From assembly GCA_021736745.1 (NCBI GenBank), contig JAIPFG010000010.1:1-20569 (forward strand): a stretch of DNA of 20,569 nt, given 5' to 3'. Each line of letters starts with the position of its first letter. The stretch's first letter is position 1. Made by a program: the position numbers and the translations under genes. This document shows positions 7,532 to 14,556 of the stretch, piece after piece. The stretch is from Pseudomonadales bacterium. GTDB taxonomy: Bacteria > Pseudomonadota > Gammaproteobacteria > Pseudomonadales > IMCC2047. The notes beneath the pieces were generated by a model. That model was given only the letters and a program-made list of their open reading frames with translations, ran no database searches and was not told where the DNA came from.

Positions 7532-7634
7532 CAAGGCCCTAACGGGCCAACCATTAAGGAAGTTAAATTACCGCCAACGGAGAAATGGCAGAAAGCATAC
7601 CTCTAAAGACCTCTTCCTCGATAAATAACCGATA

Positions 7635-7671
7635 GATTATTTTATAATCACTTATAACCTTATGGATTATA
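7635..7671. repeat. AT-rich alternating inverted repeats
   Basis: GATTAT (7635-7640), ATAATC (7644-7649, extended to TATAATC from 7643) and GATTATA (7665-7671) alternate, so the middle arm can pair with either neighbour: a 3-nt loop on the left or a 15-nt loop on the right. The sequence AGGGTTTTTG follows. It could be a bidirectional terminator for the upstream gene, an operator cluster, or chance in AT-rich DNA. Confidence 0.4.
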
Positions 7672-7695
7672 GGGTTTTTGTTGGATCACGTTCCG

Positions 7696-7711
7696 TACCC
7701 CCAAGGTGGTA
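7696..7711. promoter_or_regulatory. NarL/NarP-like 7-2-7 site upstream of nap
   Basis: TACCCCC-AA-GGTGGTA is an inverted pair of heptamers with a 2-bp spacer. I count 11 of 14 heptamer positions agreeing with the known NarL/NarP consensus TACYYMT-NN-AKRRGTA. Its centre is about 92 bp upstream of the predicted nap start point. Nitrate- or nitrite-responsive control of nap by NarP/NarL is established in enteric bacteria; that it applies here is inference. Confidence 0.4.
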
Positions 7712-7748
7712 ACGCCCACCGAGCCCCCGATATTCAAAATCCAAAAAT

Positions 7749-7762
7749 TTGATTTCGATCAA
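7749..7762. promoter_or_regulatory. FNR/ANR box controlling the nap operon
   Basis: TTGATTTCGATCAA is a perfect match to the FNR consensus TTGAT-N4-ATCAA. Its centre (7755.5) is about 41 bp upstream of the start point implied by the -10 element at 7784-7789, the classical position of an FNR-activated class II promoter, where the activator replaces a -35 element. This predicts anaerobic induction of napFDAGHBC. Confidence 0.85.
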
Positions 7763-7783
7763 TCGAATCGATATCCCGAAGAT

Positions 7784-7789
7784 TATATT
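7784..7789 (+). promoter_or_regulatory. Predicted -10 element of the nap promoter
   Basis: TATATT agrees with the sigma-70 -10 consensus at five of six positions and lies 21 bp after the end of the FNR box. Transcription would start near 7796, leaving an untranslated leader of about 145 nt before napF. A small inverted repeat (AGCTT-GAG-AAGCT, 7791-7803) covers the predicted start. Confidence 0.6.
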
Positions 7790-7941
7790 CAGCTTGAGAA
7801 GCTTAATCCAACTCGGAGTTACTGCCGAAACGGGAGCTGGGAGAAAGCGGTTTTTGTGGTAAAGAATTGCTGAAAATGAAAGAGAATGCATGATGGCAAT
7901 CTCTCATAATCAATGAACGGATTCATCATCTGGCAAATTGC

Positions 7942-8451
7942 ATGACGGTCAACCGACGACAATTTTTCAGAGGTTTTATGGCTAAGCAGGGCGACCCGAT
8001 TCGTCCTCCATGGGCTTTGCTTGAGCCAAAGTTTATTGAAATTTGCACACGCTGTTCTGAGTGTGTCCGACACTGCCCCGAGCATATTCTGAAAAAAGGA
8101 AGCGGCGGATTTCCCGAAATTGATTTCCACATCAGCGGCTGCGTCTTTTGTGGACAATGTGTAGAAGTCTGTACCGAAGCCGCCTTGGTTAAACAAGAAA
8201 ATGCCCGTCCTTGGGGGCTTTTGGCGACTGTTTCCGATAGCTGTATTTCGCTCCATGGCGTGACCTGTCGCGCCTGTGGCGATGCCTGCGACGAACAAGC
8301 GATCCTGTTCAAAATTGAATCCCGTGGGGTGTCTACCCCTATGATTGATGAATCAAAATGCACTGGTTGCGGGTTTTGTCTGAAACCCTGTCCGGTGGAT
8401 GCAATGAAATTCAAGGACAGTACTGAGGGAGAAAAACGATGTCTGTCATAA
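7942..8451 (+). CDS. napF: NapF, iron-sulfur accessory protein of periplasmic nitrate reductase
   Basis: NapF is a cytoplasmic ferredoxin-like protein that interacts with NapA before export and is thought to help its cofactor assembly. The 169-residue protein has four Cys clusters: 35/38/41/45, 67/70/73/77, a divergent set 101/109/112/116 and 140/143/146/150. It begins with RRQFFRG, the Tat-like remnant of NapF proteins, followed by the conserved RPPWA (residues 21-25). The ATG at 7942 has almost no ribosome site, but a later start (ATG 7978) would remove the RRQFFRG segment, so I keep 7942. It is the first gene of the operon, behind the FNR-type promoter, and overlaps napD by 13 bp. Confidence 0.93.
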   Translation: MTVNRRQFFRGFMAKQGDPIRPPWALLEPKFIEICTRCSECVRHCPEHILKKGSGGFPEIDFHISGCVFCGQCVEVCTEAALVKQENARPWGLLATVSDSCISLHGVTCRACGDACDEQAILFKIESRGVSTPMIDESKCTGCGFCLKPCPVDAMKFKDSTEGEKRCLS

Positions 8452-8699
8452 ATGTCTGTGGTGTGTTGGTGCATGCGCAACCGGAATACAGAGGTATGGT
8501 TTGTTCCCATCTTGAGGCGGAACCAGGTGTTGAGGTACATGCCGTCACTGATGATGGACGCATTGTCCTGACGCTGGAGAAGGAAACACGCCAACAAACG
8601 GGCGATACGCTCAACCAAATCGAACAAATTAATCACGTTTTATCCACTTCACTTGTATACCAATACTTTGATGATAATCATCAGGAGGCGCAACAATGA
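8439..8699 (+). CDS. napD: NapD, chaperone for NapA export
   Basis: NapD binds the Tat signal peptide of NapA in the cytoplasm and delays export until the molybdenum cofactor is inserted. The 86-residue protein starts SVINVCGVLVHAQPEYRGMV, which fits the family's first strand and helix. It continues with PGVEVHAVTDDGRIVLTLE, the second part of the ferredoxin-like fold. The ATG at 8439 follows GAGGGAGAA and overlaps the end of napF by 13 bp in another frame. Its own stop overlaps the napA start, so translation of the three is probably coupled. Confidence 0.93.
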   Translation: MSVINVCGVLVHAQPEYRGMVCSHLEAEPGVEVHAVTDDGRIVLTLEKETRQQTGDTLNQIEQINHVLSTSLVYQYFDDNHQEAQQ

Positions 8700-11239
8700 A
8701 AATTAACCGACGCGACTTCATTAAAACCAATGCCATTGCAGCAACGGCGACGGCGGCCGGGATAACCATCCCCGGTGCTCGGGCGATGGTAGATAATGAA
8801 GCTAAAATTCGCTGGGACAAAGCGCCCTGCCGATTCTGTGGTACCGGCTGTAGTGTGCTGGTCGGCACCAAGGATGGTAGGGTTGTGGCGACTCAGGGTG
8901 ATCCGGATGCCCCGGTAAACAGAGGGTTGAACTGTATCAAAGGTTATTTTCTTTCCAAGATTATGTACGGCAAAGACCGGTTAAAGACGCCTCTATTGCG
9001 CATGACGGATGGTGAATATGACAAGGAAGGTGAATTTACTCCGATTAGCTGGGATAAAGCTTTTGACGTGATGGCTGAAAAATGGAAAACAGCACTTGCC
9101 AAGGATTTAAAAAATAACGAAGGCAAACCAGCCGATCAGCTCACTTCGAGTGTCGGTATGTTCGGCTCTGGCCAGTGGACAGTGTGGGAAGGTTATGCTG
9201 CGTCGAAATTATATAAGGCTGGTTTTCGCAGTAACAATATCGACCCGAACGCACGGCATTGCATGGCCTCTGCGGTAGCGGGCTTTATTCGTACCTTTGG
9301 CGCGGACGAACCGATGGGCTGTTATGACGATCTGGAGCACGCCGATGAGTTTGTTCTTTGGGGGGCAAATATGGCGGAGATGCACCCCATTCTTTGGTCG
9401 CGTCTCACTGATCGCCGGCTGACGGGCGATAACGTAAAGGTGACGGTGTTATCGGTCTTCAAAAACCGCAACTTCGAGTTAGCGGATCGCGGTATTGTTT
9501 TTAAACCACAAACTGACTTGGCAATTCTTAACTATATTGCCAATCACATCATTCAGTCCGGTAAGGTAAATAAAGAATTTCTGCAAAAGCATGTCAATTT
9601 TAAAGTTGGAATGACGGATATCGGCTATGGCCTGCGTCCCGATCATCCCTTGGAAAAAGCGGCTAAGAATGCGGATAAAGCGGGTGCAATGAGCGATATG
9701 AACTTTGAAGAATTCAAAGCTTTTGTCGCCCAATATGATCTTGATTCCGTTTCTGAACTCAGTGGTGTGCCGAAGAAAGACCTGCAGGGACTCGCCGAGC
9801 TATATGCCGATCCCAGCCGAAAAGTCGTGTCCTACTGGACCATGGGCTTTAATCAACACAGCCGTGGCACCTGGGTCAATAATCTCATGTATAACGTGCA
9901 CTTGTTGACCGGTAAAATTTCCGAACCGGGAAATGGACCCTTCTCTCTCACGGGGCAGCCATCTGCCTGTGGTACGGCACGGGAAGTGGGCACCTTTGCC
10001 CATCGCTTGCCAGCGGACCTGGTGGTAGCAAACCCAGGCCATCGTACTTTTTCCGAACAGGTTTGGAAGTTACCCGAAGGTCTGCTTAACGGTAAAGTCG
10101 GCTATCACGCAGCGTTACAAAACCGTATGTTAAAGGATGGCAAGCTCAATGCCTATTGGGTGATGTGTACTAACAACATGCAAGCCGCTGCCAACATGAA
10201 TGAAGAAGGGTACCCCGGTTATCGCAATCCGGATAATTTTATTGTGGTATCCGATCCTTACCCGACAGTCACGGCGATGGCGGCTGATTTGATTCTACCG
10301 ACAGCGATGTGGGTGGAGAAAGAAGGCGCTTATGGCAATGCTGAAAGGCGCACGCAGTTTTGGCGGCAGCAGGTTGATGCTCCCGGTGAAGCCAAATCGG
10401 ATCTGTGGCAACTGGTGGAGTTTTCCAAGCGTTTCAAAACGGAGGAAGTGTGGCCTGAAGCCATATTGGCGGCAAATCCTTCATATCGTGGCAAGACGCT
10501 TTATGAGGTTTTGTATAAAAACGGCCAAGTCAATCAGTTCCCCTTGCAAAAAGTGACGGATAACGAGGGTAATGTTTACGGTAACCATGAAATGGCTGAT
10601 TTTGGGTTCTATCTGCAAAAAGGTCTCTATGAAGAATACCGCCGTTTTGCCGCCGAAGGCCCTAAAACAGGCCATCAACTTGGCGAATTTGATCAGTATC
10701 ATAAGGTTCGAGGTATGCGCTGGCCTGTGGTAGATGGTAAGGAAACCTTGTGGCGCTATCGGGAAGGTTATGATCCCTTTGTGAAGGCTGGTGAAGGCAT
10801 AAAATTCTATGGAAAACCGGACGGTAAAGCATGGATTATTGCCTTGCCCTATGAGCCGCCGGCAGAGTCTCCTAACGAAGAATTTGATCTGTGGCTTTGT
10901 ACCGGACGAGTACTGGAGCATTGGCATTCCGGTTCTATGACACAGCGGGTACCTGAGTTACATAAAGCGTTTCCGGATGCGGTGGTCTTTATGCATCCAA
11001 AAGATGCCGAAAAACGCGGATTACGTCGGGGCATGAATGCCAAATGTGAAACACCACGTGGTCACATCACCTTAAGAGTTGAAACGCGCGGTCGTAACCG
11101 TCCCCCGGAAGGCTTGGTGTTTATCCCCTGGTTCGACGCGAGCCGTTTGGTGAACAAGCTCACCTTGGATGCAACCTGTCCGATTTCAAAAGAGACGGAC
11201 TTTAAAAAGTGTGCCTGTAAAGTCACTAAGGTCGTATAG
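8696..11239 (+). CDS. napA: NapA, catalytic subunit of periplasmic nitrate reductase
   Basis: NapA reduces nitrate to nitrite in the periplasm using a bis-molybdopterin guanine dinucleotide cofactor and one [4Fe-4S] cluster. The 847-residue protein has a Tat signal (NRRDFIKTNA, with a likely GARA cleavage at residue 30). The cluster cysteines are 45, 48, 52 and 80. Cys189 in NARHCMASAVAGF is the predicted molybdenum ligand. GTGCSVLVGTKDGRVVATQG and the C-terminal molybdopterin-binding region (from about 725, with LCTGRVLEHWHSGSMTQR) are typical. The AGGAGG site before the ATG is the strongest in the operon. The start overlaps the napD stop. The length is close to the roughly 830 residues of proteobacterial NapA, and no key residue seems missing. 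Confidence 0.98.
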   Translation: MKINRRDFIKTNAIAATATAAGITIPGARAMVDNEAKIRWDKAPCRFCGTGCSVLVGTKDGRVVATQGDPDAPVNRGLNCIKGYFLSKIMYGKDRLKTPLLRMTDGEYDKEGEFTPISWDKAFDVMAEKWKTALAKDLKNNEGKPADQLTSSVGMFGSGQWTVWEGYAASKLYKAGFRSNNIDPNARHCMASAVAGFIRTFGADEPMGCYDDLEHADEFVLWGANMAEMHPILWSRLTDRRLTGDNVKVTVLSVFKNRNFELADRGIVFKPQTDLAILNYIANHIIQSGKVNKEFLQKHVNFKVGMTDIGYGLRPDHPLEKAAKNADKAGAMSDMNFEEFKAFVAQYDLDSVSELSGVPKKDLQGLAELYADPSRKVVSYWTMGFNQHSRGTWVNNLMYNVHLLTGKISEPGNGPFSLTGQPSACGTAREVGTFAHRLPADLVVANPGHRTFSEQVWKLPEGLLNGKVGYHAALQNRMLKDGKLNAYWVMCTNNMQAAANMNEEGYPGYRNPDNFIVVSDPYPTVTAMAADLILPTAMWVEKEGAYGNAERRTQFWRQQVDAPGEAKSDLWQLVEFSKRFKTEEVWPEAILAANPSYRGKTLYEVLYKNGQVNQFPLQKVTDNEGNVYGNHEMADFGFYLQKGLYEEYRRFAAEGPKTGHQLGEFDQYHKVRGMRWPVVDGKETLWRYREGYDPFVKAGEGIKFYGKPDGKAWIIALPYEPPAESPNEEFDLWLCTGRVLEHWHSGSMTQRVPELHKAFPDAVVFMHPKDAEKRGLRRGMNAKCETPRGHITLRVETRGRNRPPEGLVFIPWFDASRLVNKLTLDATCPISKETDFKKCACKVTKVV

Positions 11240-11261
11240 GAAAGACAGGATCCTTTGAGCG

Positions 11262-12119
11262 ATGAATAGCCGCACTCATCCAAGCATGCTCAATCGGCGT
11301 CGGTTTATTAGCGAGACGGCGAAGACAGCCTGTGGCATTGGTCTGTTGGGTATGGGCTTAGTTATTTATAGCAAACAGACTCGCTCTATGCCCGCAACGG
11401 CTTTGCGCCCACCGGGAGCTATTACTGAGGAGGAGTTTTCCAGCGCCTGTATTCGGTGCGGGCTGTGCGTGCGCGACTGTCCCTATGGCACGTTGGGATT
11501 GTCAAAACTGGGTGAAGCGGTCGTTACTGGAACGCCGTATTTTGTCGCCAGAAAGGTTCCTTGTGAGATGTGTGAGGATGTCCCCTGTGTTGCGGCTTGC
11601 CCCACCGGCGCTCTCGATCATTCGTTGACGAATATTGATGATGCACGCATGGGGTTAGCGACCTTGGTGGATCATGAAACCTGTCTGAATCTTTTGGGGT
11701 TACGTTGCGATGTGTGTTACCGCGTCTGTCCCGCGATAGATAAAGCCATCACCTTAGAGATGTTGCACAATCCTCGTAGTGGCAAACATGCGTTGTTTAT
11801 ACCTACTGTGCATTCCGGCGCATGCACCGGTTGCGGCAAGTGTGAGTATGCCTGCGTGCTACCAGAAGCGGCCATTAAAGTACTGCCGCTGTCACTCGCT
11901 AAGGGTCGGGCGGCTGAACATTACCGTCTGGGCTGGGAGGAAAAGCGTAAGGCGGGAGGCAGCTTAGTCACGGGAGAAGAAGCACATGAATATTATCTGC
12001 CGAAGGGAATGGAATACGAACATGGTGGGCGTGGTTTAATTAACGAAAGCAGTGAAACGCCCTTTTCCAGCGATCCTCTGGAAACTTTGAAACGGGGACA
12101 AGCGGAGTTACCACAATGA
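11262..12119 (+). CDS. napG: NapG, iron-sulfur electron-transfer subunit
   Basis: NapG works with NapH to carry electrons from quinol toward NapB and NapA. The 285-residue protein has a Tat motif (NRRRFISETAKTA, residues 11-23). Four 4Fe-4S motifs follow with Cys 63/66/69/73, 101/104/109/113, 141/149/152/156 and 188/191/194/198. VLPLSLAKGRAAEHYRLGW after the last cluster is a NapG hallmark. About 60 further residues follow (EEAHEYYLPKGMEYEHGGRG…), making it longer than the E. coli protein (about 230). The ATG at 11262 lies 22 bp after napA; ATG 11286 is an alternative that keeps the Tat motif. The stop overlaps the napH start by 4 bp. Confidence 0.93.
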   Translation: MNSRTHPSMLNRRRFISETAKTACGIGLLGMGLVIYSKQTRSMPATALRPPGAITEEEFSSACIRCGLCVRDCPYGTLGLSKLGEAVVTGTPYFVARKVPCEMCEDVPCVAACPTGALDHSLTNIDDARMGLATLVDHETCLNLLGLRCDVCYRVCPAIDKAITLEMLHNPRSGKHALFIPTVHSGACTGCGKCEYACVLPEAAIKVLPLSLAKGRAAEHYRLGWEEKRKAGGSLVTGEEAHEYYLPKGMEYEHGGRGLINESSETPFSSDPLETLKRGQAELPQ

Positions 12120-13009
12120 CGCTGAATCATCCCGGAGAAAATAAATGGCGTCATCAGGGCTGGTTTGCGGCTCACCGGTGGTTGTTGTTGCGCCGTACTT
12201 CCCAGCTGCTGGTGCTGGGTATTTTTCTAGTAGGGCCATTAACCGGTTTCTGGTTGGTCAAAGGCAACTTGGCATCCAGTTTAACCCTGGGCACTCTGCC
12301 GCTGACCGATCCGTATGTGTTGCTGCAAACTCTGGCGACTGGGCACGTCGCAGAAGCGACCGCATTTGCCGGGGCCGCCATTGTCCTAGTTTTTTATCTT
12401 TTAGTCGGCGGTAGACTTTATTGTTCCTGGGTTTGTCCTGTCAACATGGTGACAGATACGGCGGAATGGCTACGTCGACGTTTGCAGATTAAAGCCAATC
12501 GGATCAAATTAAATCGTGCCACGCGCTACTGGATATTGGTGCTGACATTTGTCCTGCCGCTGCTCACCGGCGCTCTTGTCTGGGAGCTAGTTAACCCGGT
12601 ATCACTCTTGTTCCGCGGAATTATTTTCGGTATAGGCGCAGTATGGGTTGTTGTGCTGGCAATATTTCTGTTCGATTTGTGCTTAAGCCAACGTGGCTGG
12701 TGTCGGCATCTATGTCCTGTCGGCGCATTTTACAGTCTGCTGGGTTATATCAGCTTAGTTCGTATCGGAGCTGTAAGGCGGGAACACTGTGATGACTGTA
12801 TGGACTGTTTTACTGTCTGTCCCGAAACTCAGGTGATAAAACCCGCACTAAAGGGTGAAAAACAGACCAGCCCCGTCATCTTTTCCGGTAACTGCACTCA
12901 TTGTGCCCGCTGTATCGATGTTTGTGATAAGAACGTCTTTAGTTTTACCACACGATTTTCTAAAAAACCTAATACACATGAAATTCATCAGATGGAGGTT
13001 ACGTCATGA
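12116..13009 (+). CDS. napH: NapH, membrane quinol-oxidising iron-sulfur subunit
   Basis: NapH is the inner-membrane partner of NapG and is thought to oxidise quinol. The 297-residue protein has about four membrane segments (near 30-47, 84-98, 138-156 and 165-188). Two CX3CP motifs are characteristic of the family: CSWVCP at 103-108 and CRHLCP at 196-201. Two [4Fe-4S] motifs form the cytoplasmic tail, with Cys 225/228/231/235 and 260/263/266/270. It starts inside the end of napG (ATGA overlap) and its stop overlaps the napB ATG, so it is translationally coupled on both sides. Confidence 0.94.
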   Translation: MTLNHPGENKWRHQGWFAAHRWLLLRRTSQLLVLGIFLVGPLTGFWLVKGNLASSLTLGTLPLTDPYVLLQTLATGHVAEATAFAGAAIVLVFYLLVGGRLYCSWVCPVNMVTDTAEWLRRRLQIKANRIKLNRATRYWILVLTFVLPLLTGALVWELVNPVSLLFRGIIFGIGAVWVVVLAIFLFDLCLSQRGWCRHLCPVGAFYSLLGYISLVRIGAVRREHCDDCMDCFTVCPETQVIKPALKGEKQTSPVIFSGNCTHCARCIDVCDKNVFSFTTRFSKKPNTHEIHQMEVTS

Positions 13010-13455
13010 GCAAGTCATTTGCTTTAAGCCTAGTACTGGTCTTGGGGTTGATTGCACCTGTATCCCCGACAATAGCCCAGGAAGAAGTGAAATCACTACG
13101 GGGGGAGTTGGCGTTGGGTGCCGATTCCAAAGAACCGGAAATTCGCAATTGGGCCAAGGATCGTGATCCGATCCCCAGGGACTTTATACAACAACCGCCG
13201 TTAGTTCCTCACAGTATCAAGGGTTATAAAATCAATCTCAAAACCAATAAATGTTTAAGCTGCCACAGCTGGACCACTTATAAAAAGGCGGGCGCGACAA
13301 AAATCAGTCAAACCCACTTTGCAGACCGCACGGCCAATGTAATGGCCGATGTCGCGGCGCGGCGCTATTTCTGTACTCAATGCCATGTGCCGCAAACGGA
13401 TGCTGCGCCGCTCGTGCAAAATGAATTTGAACCTCTGCACTCAGTTAAGGAATAG
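13006..13455 (+). CDS. napB: NapB, dihaem cytochrome c subunit
   Basis: NapB is the periplasmic dihaem cytochrome that hands electrons to NapA. The 149-residue precursor has a Sec signal peptide ending near residue 24 (SPTIAQ). Two haem motifs are present: CLSCH at 83-87 and CTQCH at 123-127. His69 in PHSIKGY and His104 in SQTHF are plausible distal axial ligands, in the positions expected for the family. A GGAGG site precedes the ATG, which overlaps the napH stop by 4 bp. The next gene, napC, is 58 bp away without an obvious promoter between. Confidence 0.95.
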   Translation: MSKSFALSLVLVLGLIAPVSPTIAQEEVKSLRGELALGADSKEPEIRNWAKDRDPIPRDFIQQPPLVPHSIKGYKINLKTNKCLSCHSWTTYKKAGATKISQTHFADRTANVMADVAARRYFCTQCHVPQTDAAPLVQNEFEPLHSVKE

Positions 13456-13513
13456 CCTGACAATGGCGTAACGTAACCGAAACGATAAACCTTTCCTATA
13501 AGCGAGTTTAACA

Positions 13514-14077
13514 ATGACTGGTAACAATAAAGGAAAACTAAGCAAATACCTGGCCGGATTTTCAGCGACGACGCTACTTGTCGGTGGTGTCGCTGCTGGG
13601 ATTATTTTCTGGGGCGGGTTTAACTGGGCTTTGGAACTAACGAATACGGAGTCTTTTTGCATTTCCTGTCACGAGATGCAGGAAAATGTCTTTATCGAAT
13701 ATCAGGACACAGTGCACTATTCCAACAGTACAGGGGTGCGTGCAACCTGCCCGGATTGCCATGTTCCAAAAGAGTGGCAGCATAAGGTTATTCGTAAGAT
13801 TCGTGCTTCCAATGAATTATTGCACAAGGCGCTAGGCAGCATTAACACACCTGAAAAGTTTGAGGCAAAGAGACTGGAGCTTGCCCAGCACGTATGGGAT
13901 ACCATGAAAAAGACAGACTCACGGGAATGCCGTAACTGCCACGATTATGAGTCAATGGATTACATGGAGCAGGGTCGACGAGCGGTTAAGCAACACATCA
14001 ACGGTTTTGAGCAGGGACAAACCTGTATTGACTGCCATAAGGGTATCGCGCACTCATTACCGGAGATGAAAGAATAG
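13514..14077 (+). CDS. napC: NapC, membrane-anchored tetrahaem cytochrome c
   Basis: NapC belongs to the NapC/NirT quinol dehydrogenase family and passes electrons from the quinol pool to NapB. The 187-residue protein has one N-terminal membrane anchor (about residues 15-37). Four CXXCH haem motifs begin at Cys49, Cys79, Cys139 and Cys171. CISCHEMQENVFIEY and CPDCHVPKEW match NapC more than the related NrfH or TorC. It is slightly shorter than the usual 200. It ends the operon, in the same gene order as E. coli napFDAGHBC, but no ccm genes follow. I see no clear terminator before the convergent gene 33 bp downstream. Confidence 0.93.
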   Translation: MTGNNKGKLSKYLAGFSATTLLVGGVAAGIIFWGGFNWALELTNTESFCISCHEMQENVFIEYQDTVHYSNSTGVRATCPDCHVPKEWQHKVIRKIRASNELLHKALGSINTPEKFEAKRLELAQHVWDTMKKTDSRECRNCHDYESMDYMEQGRRAVKQHINGFEQGQTCIDCHKGIAHSLPEMKE

Positions 14078-14109
14078 GCATAAAGGCAAGCGGTAGCCGT
14101 TATCCGACA

Positions 14110-14424
14110 CTACTTTTTGGCAGGTGGATTGGAATCCAGAAAGCGTAAAGGTACCGGTTCTTGTGGATTCGCTTTTGGTGGTGCCAAAGGCGAAGAACTA
14201 CAATCGGTACTGGTACAGCTACCACAGGAACTGGTATCCGCAAGGGGTTCGTTGCCGGTTTTTACATAGTCATCATCCCAGGTGACAACCACCAGCATGA
14301 CCTCTGGTGAAGGGTACTCGGCAACCAGGCCGGACATCCCTAGATTTTCGTGAACCTGATAGGTTTTTTCCCTGTAGCGTACAATATCTCCGGCGACAAA
14401 ATCATACATTTTGTGGTCGGTCAT
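14110..14424 (-). CDS. Small protein with Cys cluster, unrecognised family
   Basis: This 104-residue protein is convergent with napC. Residues 8-52 (DFVAGDIVRYREKTYQVHENLGMSG…VVVTWDDD) look like a compact all-beta domain, perhaps an SH3-like barrel. The tail is Ser/Pro-rich and holds three cysteines in CX2CX4C spacing (67, 70, 75), the only ones in the protein. There is no signal peptide or membrane segment, so it is probably cytoplasmic. The ATG has an AGGTG ribosome site at good distance and a promoter candidate upstream with repeats. I do not recognise the family. A metal- or iron-sulfur-related role is possible but not supported by anything beyond the cysteines. Its position beside nap may be accidental. 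Confidence 0.6.
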   Translation of the reverse strand: MTDHKMYDFVAGDIVRYREKTYQVHENLGMSGLVAEYPSPEVMLVVVTWDDDYVKTGNEPLADTSSCGSCTSTDCSSSPLAPPKANPQEPVPLRFLDSNPPAKK

Positions 14425-14468
14425 CTCTTTACACCTATAGTGCTAATAAATTTTAACTATAATTAGAT

Positions 14469-14493
14469 ATACATACTGTAAGTAATACATACT
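14469..14493. repeat. Direct repeat ATACATACT overlapping a promoter
   Basis: ATACATACT occurs at 14469-14477 and 14485-14493, 16 bp apart from start to start. An inverted partial copy, ATGTATG, lies at 14504-14510. The first copy overlaps the predicted -10 and the second lies in the spacer of the minus-strand promoter, as expected of a repressor operator. No regulator gene is adjacent. Confidence 0.5.
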
Positions 14494-14503
14494 AAAAAGT
14501 CAA
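14475..14503 (-). promoter_or_regulatory. Predicted promoter of the 104-residue protein gene
   Basis: On the minus strand, TTGACT (14503-14498) and TACAGT (14480-14475) are separated by exactly 17 bp. They match the sigma-70 consensus at five and four of six positions. Transcription would start near 14468, about 44 bp before the ATG. Confidence 0.5.
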
Positions 14504-14556
14504 ATGTATGCCTACCTTGATCTGGTTTGCTTTGCTTGATGCTCATATTTTTAAGG

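Larger units (their letters stand above)
7507..7941. other. Non-coding stretch of 435 bp: nap regulatory region and leader
   Basis: No convincing gene lies here. In order it holds the terminator hairpins (7506-7548), a featureless segment, AT-rich interlocking inverted repeats (7635-7671), a NarL/NarP-like palindrome (7696-7711), an FNR box (7749-7762), a -10 element (7784-7789), and a leader of about 145 nt before napF. The leader contains mini-frames of five codons (from 7876) and eight codons (from 7890, ending 7916) and a small inverted repeat ATGAA-CGGA-TTCAT (7913-7926) about 15 bp before the napF ATG. Confidence 0.6.

Noticed and set aside
7586..7636. A 16-codon frame starting at 7586 after CGGAG
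   Set aside because: The ribosome site is only two bases from the ATG and the product is too short to support.
7926..8636. A 236-codon minus-strand frame opposite napF and napD
   Set aside because: It lies entirely antisense to two clear, overlapping nap genes whose cysteine motifs need the plus strand. Its product has no recognisable domain.
14078..14109. Search for a terminator between napC and the convergent gene
   Set aside because: The 32-bp gap holds only a 3-bp GGC/GCC pairing without a U tract, so no terminator is called.
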